In this document: piece by piece, positions 41,433 to 55,200 of the stretch
How positions within the stretch are numbered: the first letter of the stretch is position 1
Layout: each line of letters starts with the position of its first letter
Source of the DNA: Aplysia californica
Taxonomy: Eukaryota; Mollusca; Gastropoda; Aplysiida; Aplysiidae
DNA: 64,000 nucleotides
Assembly (NCBI RefSeq): GCF_000002075.1
Contig: NW_004798101.1
Span: forward strand, 8,694 to 72,693
Direction of reading: 5' to 3'
Notes under the pieces: model-generated
Database searches by the model: none
Seen by the model: only the letters and a program-made list of their open reading frames with translations
Told to the model about the DNA's origin: nothing
Position numbers and translations under genes: made by a program

Positions 41433-44400
41433 TCATACCCTCCCTCTTTCATTCCCTTTTTCTCTCTCTCACTCACTCCCTCTCTCTCAATCCCTCACAC
41501 ACCTGATACTGTGAAGCCAGCAAGGGTACACAAATGCCCAAATCATCCACAGTGAGCTGCAGGAACAAGGTGGTGATGGAAGGCGTCGCGGCTGGGGAGA
41601 TGGATGGCAGCTTGTCCATCACCTGACGAGTGGCTGTGAGGACCTGAGAGGGATGCACAACAATGCGGAGTAGTCAAAGTAAAATAGTATAACCCTTTTT
41701 TCTTTTCGCATCACAACAAACACAGGCAGCGTTTCCAATCCTAGTAAGACATATCATCTGCCTTACTGAGACCCCCCCCCCTTCCCCGAAGTTACCACAG
41801 GTGATTTGTGCACAAGGGCAAGTATGTTTCAAATGGGGGAGGGTCGGGGAACCAAGAACAACACAGAACATGTCGTTTTCTCCTGCCCTGATAGAAAACA
41901 TATTTCCATCCACTCCCCTAAATCCATGTTTATAATATTGGTCAGGTTTAAAATAACAAGATGAAACTTCCCTTCTTTATAAGAAATCGAAGTTTGAAGG
42001 CAGTTTTTTTTTTGTGGCAGAGCTTTGTACTACACACAATTTTGGATCTAAAATCCAAGTCAATTTCAAATCAATATTGTTAATCAAATCTGTCTTTTTC
42101 TGCATTCAATCTCACTATTTACTTCTCTGATGTTGCAGATGTTAATTTTTTTGGCATCCTCAACAACGTAGATCTAAATCTATAAATATCATAGATCCAA
42201 AAAATTTACACGAATTCTGAATGGCAGCACAAATTTCATTCTGGCTATTCAGGAAAGTCCACGGAACTGATTCTGGCCAACAAAGGAACTCGCCTCTATT
42301 TTCCATTTCATGTTAAATTAAAAATTGAAGACTAAATCAGCACAAAAGCTCATCTTCATGACTCACCTCCTTGTTGAGAGCCATTCTCTGTTCTGTCCAG
42401 TACTCATAGGCATTTTTGTAGTTCAGCCACACAAGAACAGCTGAAATTGTCAAACAAAAATATGTGAGGCATTGTGGTGAAATGTAGGCAAGAGGACATG
42501 ACCACCATAATAACAAGGAGAAGATGGAGATGAATTAGGCATGTTCTGAGAAGAGAACAAGACTTTATTGTAAAGACTGCCCTCCACTGGACACCCGAAG
42601 AACATCACAAGAGGGGGAGACCTAAAGAGACCTGGAGACGCACAGTCGAGTCCGAAATGAAGTCCTGGAACCATTCGTGGGGGACGTTGACCAAGATGGC
42701 CTAAAACGGACAGAGCTGGAGATCCTTTGTTGCTGCCCTAAACACCACATGGCGTAACGGGTAGTAGGTAAGTAAGAATCGTGGTGAAATCAGGCACTCG
42801 TCAAAATAATCGAATCCGAGAAATCGGCATTTTTCAGCCAGTTTGGACATTTTTTTCGAATTTCTCTTTTTTGGCTCCAGACCTTGTATATCCATTCAAA
42901 AACACTTTTATGTATTGGTTTTAAGGAAAAAAGTTGATTAAAGGCACAAAAAAAGTTAATTTGTAGTTTCCAAGGACTCTTAAGCTATGAAGTCACTAAA
43001 TTTTGTCGGTCATTTTCTCGCTAATTTTGCTTCTGAAACCAGGTGACCCCACCTCCTTCAATCGCAAATATCTTAAATTCAATTCAAGATAAATGGATGC
43101 TTTTTCATCAGAAGCAAGGCAAACGAACAACCTTTAAGATGACACAAATAACTCCATGTACCCAAAAATTGACAGGCGCCTGATTCGACTGTGTCGTGAC
43201 ACATATGAATAAGAATAGGCCTAATCATCAAATTAAAGCTTGGATAACCAGAAAATTTGAGCATAATTCTTAAAATGATTGTTGGAACCAAAGTATCATA
43301 AAAGTATGCATACGGTGAACTCCTTTATTTTCTCAAACTCCCTTTTCAAATAACTAATGTTAAGTTGTGGCATAGTGTAATTCAGAAGATAAACCCTGTC
43401 CACATTTTGGCCAGAAACAGTAAATAACAGTAAATGTGTAGTTTAAGTTGACAACAGCACAATGACACAATAACTGCCATTAAATCAGACCTGCCACTCT
43501 ATGAAATCTAAAAGAAACAGGATTTCAGGAGGAAGGGGTAAGAGTCAAGATTCAGCAAAAATAAAATCAGGACCAACAACAAATTATGCACACATATTTG
43601 ACACATACAACTGTACTTACTGAAAAAATGCTTCGTTCTGAATTTTTTACGTTCATGAATTAAAAGTTTATCTATAGTAGACGGAAGGCTCATGTTTGTT
43701 GTTTTGTTTCAAGAAAACTTTTTAAAAGCAGCGTTTCCATTTGTTAACCTAGATATCCAGTAACTCTGAGCAAAATTGAAAACGCTTCAATAATTGGATT
43801 TTCAGTATGAAATACAAAAGCCTGTTATATTGAGAATATGAAACACGTAAAAAGCATTTTCACTATAACAATAACCAGAAACCCCCTAAAAATGACTAAA
43901 GGCCTTCACTTTGATGATACAACAGACAGACACTGTATGTTTACCTTTGTCAAAGGCCAGTGGCTGTGCCAGGATGATGGGTCTGGACAAGTTGATCAAC
44001 AGGGCCTCCTGGTCATGGGCTAGGTTGGGAATCATCTCATGCTGAAACGTCCATATAGTCAATTTTTTAAATATGAGTAAATACATCATTTTTTAAAAGT
44101 AGGCCTATAAGAGAGCCAGTACAAACTTAAAGACAGAGTGTTTATATGTCAATATATCTAAAATAAAAATACTAATAGTTGCACAAAAGTAAAAATTCCA
44201 AAATTTGAACTAATAATAATTGCAGCCTATAGGCTAATACTACAAGATATAATAATATATTTTTAAAAAATCAAAACAGAAAAAATATTCCAAAAGATTT
44301 CAAAAGGGCAACCAGTACTTTTTTTTTGTACGGAGAATAGGAGAATACTCATTATCTAGAAAGCAAAAAGATGACACATAGTTGGAGATGTTGTTGTACA

Positions 44401-47154
44401 TAAGCTGTGTTGATATGTAGTTATATCTGTGCAACAAATAATGTGGCACTGGGATACCTATCAGAAAGAACAAAAACTTTTCTAAAATATTTAACGCCTT
44501 CTTTAAAACTGATTGTTACAAATTTGGCAAGAGTAATGTAGTGGTTGGGCTGCCAGACATGAAACAATAAAGTGGCAGCTTCGAATCTGGATCCAGGCAT
44601 GATGCTTTCTCCTGAGGAAAGACACTTTACACTGTCTTCACTTCACCCACATATACCAATGAGCAGCCAGCGAAGACAGTGAAAAAAATTGCCCATATTT
44701 TTTAATATTTCATCGCCTAAAAAATGACAGCTAGCACTGCAATACTTGTCAGAAAGCTGAGAATATTGCAGAATGTAGCCTCTTATCAAGGCAATAATAA
44801 ATCATTTTGAGCTTAGAGCCTACTTTTGAGTAAGGTTAAGGGTCCTACAAAAACAATTTCTATAATTACTTTTATTGAAGCAAAACAAGATACAAACTTT
44901 AATTCAAATATCATGGTTCATACACACACTTTAAAAGAAAATACTCAAAGAGAAAAAAATGATACTCCGTATGAGAGGCAAAACAAAGAGACATACCTTC
45001 AGAGCATTCCTGATTTTGATGCTGGTCTTGAAGAACGCCATTGTATGGAACTCTGGCTCTGCCTCCTCAAACACAGGATTCTGGAGGATGATCACAGACA
45101 AACTTTAGGCACATTTCTATTTGGCACAAAAGTACTGGTCTCTTTAAATGAGTATAAAGCATGTGTATCTACCAGCTTGCTCAAACATGTTTATTCATTT
45201 ATTTGGTCCTGTTTGAATATACCCGTTTACTTAAGAGTTTTAACAAATGTGTACTCTTCTATCAAGTTCTTTGAGTCTATATGTGCAGGTGCATTTTTGT
45301 GCTGCATGCATGCGAGCGCTTGCACATTAATGGGAGTGTGTGCCTGCGCGCGCGCGCGCGCGTGCGTGTGTGTGTGTGTGTGTGTATGCGCTTGTGTGTG
45401 TGTGTGCGCATGTTCAATTATGAATGTGTGAAGTACATGGGTGTGCATGACTGTAAATAAGCTCAAATGCATGTATATGTCTGTCAACAAGAGTGTGTGT
45501 GTGTATGCCAGTGGGTGCGTGTATGTGTGCGTGCGTGCTTGCGTGCGTGCGTGCGTGCGTGCGTGCCTGCGTGCGTGCCTGTGTGTGAACGTGTGCATGG
45601 GGTGTGGAATTTGAGGGGATGTGTTTATTCATGTCTGTGCAACCTTAACAGTAGACGTGTGCAGGCAATACAAACAAGTTCACTTACCTTGAGAAGTTGG
45701 CCCAAAGCCAGGTTCATATCTACCACAGCTTGGATAAACATTTTTTGACCATTGCTCTTCTCATCTAGAGGGAAAAAAGTGAAGAGAAAAAAATCAGTTA
45801 ACTTCAGTTGCAGACATACACTCTGACATAAAAACCATTGTAAGTGTCAAGACAAAGAAAACTGGAAAGGGGTACAGGGCTGGAGTAAAATATTTCATCT
45901 CCCAAAAATTATAGTAGGCCGTACATATGACAGGGCCACACAGAACACAAGGACAATTATCATCATCAAACATAAAGCTCAGAGAAAAAATACCCACAAA
46001 TACAACACATGGCAACCACAAACCAAAAAAACCCAACAAAGCAGGCTAGAAAATGTGACAGGATAAAAAACAACACACCATTTACAAAGTTGCTTAAATT
46101 GTTAAAATGTAAAACAAATCTTTCACCAAATTTTGCAAATGAGGTCATGTTACCCTTTTCATCTGAGCTGTCTTCTTTGTTTGGGTCATTCTTCTTTGGC
46201 AGATGAAAGCGATTTGACAAGTCAAGAGTGATCGCTCCTGTTTCAAATCTGACAGCATTGGAGGTTGGGGTGGTCGCAGTGACTTGAATACCCTAAAAAA
46301 GAACAAGTATTTTGCTGAAGTGAAAACAATTGATAACAAAATAATTATCAGTCTGAAATAAGCAAGGCTTATTTGTAGGACTTCAAATCTTTCACAATTC
46401 TTTGATGTTGCTGTATTCAGTGGTGACACATCTGACATTTGTATAAGACAACAGCCAACTGTTCATATGCAGCATCAGACTTTTCAAAAATAACTTCAAT
46501 GGTTTGCATGTTTAGGGCTACATAACAACCAATGGAGGCAGTGACACTGTCCACAGTAAGACTAGAAATTTAGAGATAAACACTAACACAGTGCATTTTG
46601 TTGGGCATTACGGGAATGACAGCAAGAACTCAGTTTGTGTTTTGAACGAGTTTTGAGTTGTACAGAAAAAGTAGACAGACAACAGAGGAAAGAAAAGAAG
46701 CAGAACCTGGCAATGGCAGCCTCTAACAACAAATGCAAAGTCTTAACAGAGTAAAGTAACAGTCTATATAACAAAGTAAAATCCTCACCTTGAATCGGAC
46801 AGAGATGGAATACAGCAGCGGCTTTCTCTCAACACTCTCAGGCTGGGTGGCCAGGTGAGCAGGCATGCCAGGAGGACCAGTGCTGCTGCCAGACACTTTC
46901 TGAACAATTTCATTGATCTCCTGTGAATATTTAGACAAGAAATGCACATTCAATAATAATGGATCACATTAATATAGTGCATTTCCATTGGGAGAGGGAA
47001 ATCAGAGCGAAAAGAAGGAAAGGATAAAGAAGACTAAATATGTAGAATATTAACTCCCTGTTAAAAAAACCCATTGAAAGTGCATGGAAAAATCATAGTG
47101 ACAGGGATGTATACATGAAAACCATCAACACAGCTACTCCATTTACAGACACTA

Positions 47155-47196
<42 letters not shown>

Positions 47197-50100
47197 GTGG
47201 CAGTGGTGGAGGTGGTGGTGGTAGTGACAAGATTCATGACCTCACAGAAACAATGCCCAATTTGAAACAATTAAATTGAAAACCTGTCCAACGTTTTTAC
47301 CTTCATAAAGACTTTCTGCACAAAGACCAGGTGATTGAGCAAGTCAGTGGTTAGACTGTGCTCCAGCATGCCCACCTCAGCCACTGCGTACAGGTAGTTG
47401 CCTTCTAGCAGCTCCAAATCCTCACCTACAGTAGGTTAACAGAGATTTCGGGAAAAACATAAAACAAACATTATATGAGTATACTAGGAGATTGCACAAT
47501 AAAGGCAACATTGTACCAGGAAATTGATAAGGAAAATAGTAAAACTGAACGTGATTGTAAAATCTTTCCTTGCTTCATATTTCTATTACATAAAAACTTC
47601 CTGGACAGAAACATACACCACCTTTGTGCCTCTGACCACGACAGAGGTTCCTCCTTTTAATCAGTTTCAAGTTCCAGTTTCCATTTTATGACTCTTTCCC
47701 ACTACTAGGACCTATAAAAAGCCTGTAAATTTTCTTTTGCAATTATTTTGAAAACTGATCCCTTTAAGGTCCAGTAGTAGGAGTCTGAACAATTTCTTTC
47801 ACAATTTGAAACCAAATCTTTGTAAAAATAAGCCCTAAGCTAAGACAACGACGTACCAAGATCAAGCTCTTGATGCTCCACACTCAGAGTCCCTGGTTGG
47901 ACCTTGGCAATGACTTGTATGGGCGGCAGCTCAATGCTTGCTGAGGAAGGGATGGGCGTGTCTGCCAAGGCTGCAGCAGCTGTAACCTGGAAAAGGAAGG
48001 GAGATAAAAGGGTACAAGTGCTGTATAAGCCCCATACCTTCGCTCATCACGGCGACCACTGCCCGTTGTTTCCCATTCCTGCCCCACTGTGATCCTGCAG
48101 GTTATGTACAAGGTCAAACTGTTCAAAATGGGGGCTATACTTTACCTTTACCAGTAAAAGATGTATGAAATTCTGTGATGGTATGGTGCTATATGGGTTC
48201 AACACAGGAGAGTTATTCAAGAGCTGGGACCTCTGATACAAATGTCCATCACTGATTAGATGAATCCAAGTCAGTGGACAACCATACAGACTCCACAAAC
48301 AGCTAACGTGAAAAAATGTCTAACTGTGGGGTCAAATCAGGGTCACCTACAACAAAATCACGTATGACACCAATAAAGGAAATAATTCTAGGTATGATCA
48401 CAACTAAAGACACCTCTCAGAAAATGTAGATGTTACTCTGTATCAACAAATCATGAGCACCCAACAAATTGCAACAGCAATTTTAAATTCAAAGCTACTA
48501 GAATGGACGATAGCTACTTTTAATGGCCCATTTCTCAAAATGTGTGTTCTGTCATTGCACCTGAAGTCCCTTCTAAGATTTTTCCCTTTTCACACAGAGA
48601 CTTTATTTTATAAAAGGTATCAGGTGTAAAGTGGCCAAGATTTTAACTCCTATAAGAAAAGCAGAAAAAGGAAGAGACAGATAAGAAATGTAATTTATTC
48701 AGACAGGCACGGATCTCGGTGGTGGTTCTCACCTTTGACTTGAAGCATAGGAGGTGAGAGGGCAGCATAACTGTGAAGTGTGCCTTCTTGCCCAGCACAC
48801 CAGTTATGGGAATAGCCTCAGTCTTATACTGAGCTTTCAATGACGGCAGGATGGAAGCACCAATCACAAAACCCTGCAGTACAGCTTTGATGTGAAGGTG
48901 TTTGCGTACAGTTCGGGTCTCTGGTACAGGCTTGGATACACCACCCAGAACACTGTTCAAGCGCTGGTAGGGAATCCGGCTATGAAGGTCAGAGGTTGTT
49001 CCTCCAGCAGGGGACGCCGACTGATTCTCATCGTCGGCCGAGTGGTACATTCGGCTGGGGAACAAGACAGACCCCCTCCTAACATTACATATGTGCTGAA
49101 TGTTTTCTATTCTGGAGAGAAGTGAGTATCAGTCCAATACAGCTGACAGACTGCTTCCAGCAATGATTTCTATTTAATTTTACAGGCCCTGAGTTTGACG
49201 TTCCTTGTCTCCAAGTATAAATGAACTTTACAAGTGGCCACAGAAAGTCATCCATCTCTCAAGGGAAAAAAAAGACTGGTCTTCAGTAGCTAATGGTATT
49301 CTATATTCTAATAGAGAAACTAGAATGGCATAGGAGTAAGGATAAAAAGCACCTCGATTCTACTTCCCTAAAAATAAAGGAATGGTACAAATAGTTGGTA
49401 ATTATGTTTTACGAGCCTAACAACTAAAAATGAGCAAGAAAACATTATCAACTTATCAAAATTTTTAAAGTGCATTCCAAAAGCCAAATCCCTCACCTCT
49501 CCCTTTCTGAATCATGGGACAAAATCAGTTAGAGTCAGTCAGTCAGCGGTATTGAAATGAACAAAAGCAAAATATTTCCCAAAAAACGTTTCATGCAATG
49601 TACACAAACCAGATGGAAACAATTAGGGGGCCTTATCTGCATTATATGAACTTTCTTGTAAATCCACAACACAAAATAGCATTTCTTTTTTTTTTTTGAG
49701 TTTTACAAAATTGTTTGACCTCTTCGTGACAGCTCCTGTACACCGTACATCCAATATTGTGTGCCAAGATGCTGTCCTCCTGTACAATGCACATCCTAAA
49801 ATCAGCCGATTACGGCAATCACGTGGACCTGACTACATATACCATATGGGATTTTATAACTGCACTAGAATAGCTGTGAACTTCCTGGCTAGCAAAAATT
49901 GGGTGCAGTAAAAGTTGGAAAAAACATCCGTCATGAAGGGGTTCATCAATGTCCTGGCTTTCATTACTTTCATCGAAAATATGTATCTTTAAAAAACATA
50001 CAGCTCTATATTTCAAATATTCTCAGCTACGTTCGGCACTGCCATATCACTAAATAGATCATTATATGTGTATAGCAGTACGGTACGTTGATAAAATTTG

Positions 50101-52228
50101 CTGCAACTTTCACATTGGCCACAACAGAAGTCTTTCACCTTATTCTGTGGATATGAACACTCCAATACAAAAACAGTTAAAAATTACAAAACGATATGTA
50201 GAGCAGATTAAAAACCAACAGTAGGCTATGCCTGAGAGAAGGGGTGGGTGCTTACAGCATCAACAGGGGGAAAGGTAGAAGGAAGAGGATGAGGAGGAGA
50301 AGGAAACATTTCCCCAAAGTATTGAAGATTCAAATCAGAGTTATCTACAATACAGCCCAGCATAATAGTGGCTGAGTTCATGGCACTCTCTGAGGAGGAG
50401 GAGGGGGAGGAGCACAAAGAGAGGAGCAAGAGAAGGAGCAAAAGAAAAAGAGCAAAAAAGAAGAGGGTGAGCAGAAAAAGGTGAACCAGGGGAGGAGTCT
50501 TGAAAGAGAATGAGTCTGAAAAGAGGCAGACCAACAGTACCTGGTGGTCTGCATTGGCCAGCGCAGCTCTTGCAGAGTGGCCGTGATGCGCTTGGTGCTG
50601 CGTGACATCATGTCGTGGAGAACCACAGGGTGCTGGGGAATGTCCACGTCGATGACCCCGATGGAGACCAGGGTGGAGTTGTGCTCCTTGCCGCGCCGCA
50701 TGATGGTGGTCAGTAGGGCCTGAGACTTGTTCACATTGATGGTCACCACAGTTCTGGGGAGAACAGGGATCCACTTACATATTTCTTTCATACACAATCA
50801 AACTATCTCCTAAATTATCCTATTGTCATTTTCATCAAAGGCACTACTAAATTATTCCCTATAAGGTGTAAAGAGGCCATACATGAGATGTGTACGAGGA
50901 AAAGAACAATGCTTAACTATATTGCTGATGAAAAGACAAACAGATCTACAAACGCCAATATTGTTATCTCTTTACCCTGTGTTATACTAGTGGTGATTGG
51001 CTATTGAGGTGTAAAAGTTTGAAACTTGATTGACAAGTGCAGCCTGGGCTTCAAATATAAGTGTTCAGACCTTTGGCCCTTCCAAAAACATTTTCCCTCT
51101 CAACCTGTGATCAGCTAAGTGCTTCATTTTCCAATGCCTAACATTGTGCCTAGGTACACATTACACTTCAGCAAACAAGAGGAAACAAAATATATCAAAC
51201 AGATATCACACATGTCATCATCTAATAATTGTAAAGCACATTGAGCATGCCTAAGAGTGTAAGTATGCGTTGTATAAAGGTAAAAATTATTATCATTACT
51301 ACTGTTTACTCACTGCCAATCTGGTGGCTCTCCTTCTCTCAAGTTGATCATTGAATGTCCCACGTGGGCCGTGTAGGATGAGTCCGAGGACACACGGTGC
51401 ATGAAACCTGCAGACACAGACAGAACAATGATCGCAACTGAAGGAAAAATCTTTGTTTGGTTCCTGGCCTTTAACTCTTTAACCATGTCTGGACGGTGGC
51501 AGTGTCCGGTAGTCGAGTTCCGTAACCATGGCAGGTTGGTACTGGAAGTCAATTATAAATAAATTCTACGTCGCGGAAACGTGATTTTAAATTGCATGGT
51601 TAAAGAATTAAATTAAATATCAAGAAACCACTACAAAAATTGAGTTTCTTACTCCTTTTCAGAGGCTTCTGGTCCAAATATATTAAGAAAATTTGGCACA
51701 GAGAGAACTTTCCACATATCATGGAGAAAAAAAAATTCAGTGCCAGTTTAGTTGACAGTCTACCACAATGTTACTGGTTTACTTGACGGTGTAGTGTCAG
51801 ACTGGTCTGACAGCTGGTTCAGTTGATGGCCTACCTTTTTAAGCAAGCTTGGTACTTCTGAAGTGGATCACTTTACATTTTGTGTCTGCATTCATACAGA
51901 CTAGGGACTGTCACTGGCTATATCAAACATGTTTTGGATAGGGGTTCAAGGAGGGGGGGGGGGTTCTAGAATATGGTGGGCCATGGTCGATCAGGCAGGG
52001 CTCACAGCAGAACACTGAGTTATGGCAGACAAACAACTAAGCCATCACCAGACCTGCCACTCTATGAAAAAAAATGCGGATCTCAGGGCTAAAAAAATCG
52101 AGATTTGGTGAAAAAAACCGGGACCAATGACAAATCACCAAGGTGGCTGCCAAGTTGACTTTAATATTGTCCAGGTATGTCCATAAATTAGCTCACATAT
52201 AGCCCTGTATATGCCCTCTGTGTATGTG

Positions 52229-52272
<44 letters not shown>

Positions 52273-55200
52273 ATCATTTATTTATTTTTTTAAATCCTGA
52301 AGTATCAGGTCAAGGGCTCCTACTCCAAGGGTCTTTAAGCCTCCCGCCCCCCACACCCCAAATAAAAATTCTGCAGGAATTACTTAAAACAAAAACAATC
52401 CCTTTAAGTTTCTTACTGCTTCCCAAGGCAATATAGCTTCTTTCAAAGGAAGGCTGACACTATGAATTAATGTCCATCTGTGGAAGAAATAACCGAAGAG
52501 CCAAAAAAAAACATGGTATCATAAAGGATCTCACTTCAGATAAATGCACCTTTGCGTAGGTTCTTCCAACCCACCAAGCTAGCAAAAAGACCTGATCCTT
52601 GTCTGGAAACTGACCTTTGACCCTTTTCTTGTAGGTCCCACTAGCATGCACCTTGGTGGTCTGAGCCTCCAGCTTGAGGCCACTCAACTCAGCGCTGACC
52701 AAAACCTTCTCCACCTTCAGGATGCCGTACACAATGAGAGGGATGCTCTCTCCCACATAGATACCTGCACACACAATACAGACAGGCATAAGCAATACGC
52801 AAGGGTACCCTGTTGCAACTGGAATCCCTCGGATAACATGCAAGTTCAGCTTTCACATGAACAGATTTAGAAGCACTTTTTTCAAAAAGTGAATTTAAGA
52901 TAGGAAAAATTTGTGTGTGCCTTAGCATGTGACCTGTAGGATCCTTATGCCTTTAAATCAATTTGAGAAAAGAGAAGCAAATAAGCAGAAAAGCAAATCA
53001 GACACACATAAAAAGATAAAAGTTAAAAGATAAGACCAACGACTGGTACCTTCTAACCATTTGGTAGACCCTTAGTCTAACAGGTCGCAAAATCAAGCAA
53101 GCAATACAAGAATACAGCTGTTAAGAAAAGTCAGCATAGCTTCATTAAAAATGTAAGAATTAAGACCAAAGTAAACCAACAAATCAAATAACTGTCTGAT
53201 AAATTATAACCGCTTACAGTAAATTGGTCTTGAGTACAGTAACAGTAATAGTTATAATAGAAAGCTTTTTTATAAGGCATATACCTGTCTGAAAGAAGAC
53301 TCCACACTTAATAATTTACAATTACTTGGTTAAGATTCTACAAGATTAGGGACACATTCTCAGCATTCTTGGAAGAACCCAGTTCAAGCAGCAATTTTAC
53401 CCACCCTCAAATATTAACCTACCCACAAGATTTTCCACTATCTTTGCTGCATACCCATTCCTCCTTGACTGAAGTGAGGAAAACTCATTCAAAAGAATAT
53501 TTCCAGAGGACACAACATCTGGTATGAACTAGCATTCCAAACCTTTCTCTTACTTTACTAGTCCAGCATAACAACTAAATAGCTAATAATCATTGAAAGG
53601 AAATTTTAAGATTTGTATAAATTCACTTATGCCTTCATTAAACATTTATGTGGATTCTGGTGCATTATAAATTCATCTTTTATTATTATTATTATTATTA
53701 TTATTATAATTATGTTCCTCACTCTGTTTGAACCGTGTCCTGATCAAAGACTGGTGAGCCAGGGAAGAGTCGTTTCCGATGGTCTCTTCCTCTTTTGCAG
53801 CAGCTGTCACTTTGTCGTTCTGGGTGCTGTGAGCGGAGTCCACAGATTCCTGGCCAACTGGTTTACCGCCAGTTTTTTTGTGCAGGTGAGAAGTCTCGTG
53901 ACCCCCTGAGGACAGCATAGAATATTTCATAGAAATAACGATAATAATAATAGACCATATTAATATTCTTTTTTTTAAAAACAAGCAAAAATTAGTTTTT
54001 TTAATTTTAAGATAGTATAAAAAAAGTGAGTATCTTTATTTGAAAGTATTCTCTAAGCACTTTACAGTCTAGAAAATTAGGACTTCATAGATGCTCATAG
54101 GGAGATAACTATTAATAACGACATTCATAACTGCGAATACACGACACAATAAACATCTCAAACGGCAGAATGCAATTGATACGGTTAATCATTATTGCTC
54201 AAGAAGTAAGTATGTAAGAAGAGACCTTTCAATTATCATCCATCCAAAATCCAATGCACCAACATCGCTCGATATTTTCCAGAATTCTGTGATCGCATTG
54301 ACAAACGTAACACAGTAACAAATGTGTACAATTACCTAAGAACTTAATCTGGAGAAGACTCAAAAGTCACTCAAACTCCTGATGTAAATGAAAGGCACTA
54401 CAGAGAAGTCCCAGAAATAAAATATAGCAAAAATGTGAGAACGCCGAGGAACTTAAATAAGATGTAAATAAAAGCAAACAAATTGTAAACATATTTTAAA
54501 AGAAAGCAGTAAAAATAATAATATTAGCATATGTATAGTGCAAATTCCCACTCAACTACAAGCTCTATGCGCTTTACTATCTATATTATTACCCGAGCAG
54601 ACCTGATATTATTCTGAAACGATCTCAACTTCCAGGGAAGAATATAGTGCAAGCAGCCATTTTTCAGCAACTAAAACACTAACCGCTAAGGCGAGGTATC
54701 TATTCACACCTGAGTCAAGTGAGGAAAATTTGTGTAAAGTGCCTCTCAAAGGACACAATGTCATGCCTGAGCCCCAAATCCCTGAACTTACAACTTCACA
54801 ATTACAAGTCTGGTAGCCGAACCACTGGATTACCAACACCACACATAGTACAGGGTTACTGAACCGCGGTGATATGCCAGTAAACCACTGAAAATTTGAA
54901 CAAGTAAAGCTAAAAAACCTAAAAGAACTTGAAAAAAAACATGAAAATCAACCACTACCTAAACAGTCCCACAAAAAATGTGATGCCGCCATATCTATAT
55001 ATCAGTATTTTAGCAAAATGTGGCCTTACTATTTGCAACTTGCCACAACCGTCTCTTCTCTTCCTAGCCAGACATTCATATAAAAACTAAAACTCCCCAA
55101 GGGTAGAGAGATATAGCATCCCATGACAGTTTCTATGAAATGTTAACAGGGTACTAATGGAAGACACAAACATGTGTTTGAATTATTACAAGAGCAATTG

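Noticed and set aside
44826-45431. 201-codon plus-strand ORF, the longest in the window
   Set aside because: It overlaps exon 21 in antisense and ends in simple repeat; no domain is visible.
45227-45748. His/Thr-rich and Cys/Val-rich ORFs on both strands
   Set aside because: Artefacts of GT/GC/GTGC simple repeats in a BLTP1 intron.
49696-50110. 71-codon plus-strand ORF and nearby open stretch considered as a missed gene
   Set aside because: No family resemblance, no splice-compatible continuation, antisense to the BLTP1 intron.
50226-50774. 182-codon minus-strand ORF
   Set aside because: It is a wrong-frame reading over exon 14 plus an A/G-rich intron stretch; phase across exons 13-15 selects the other frame.
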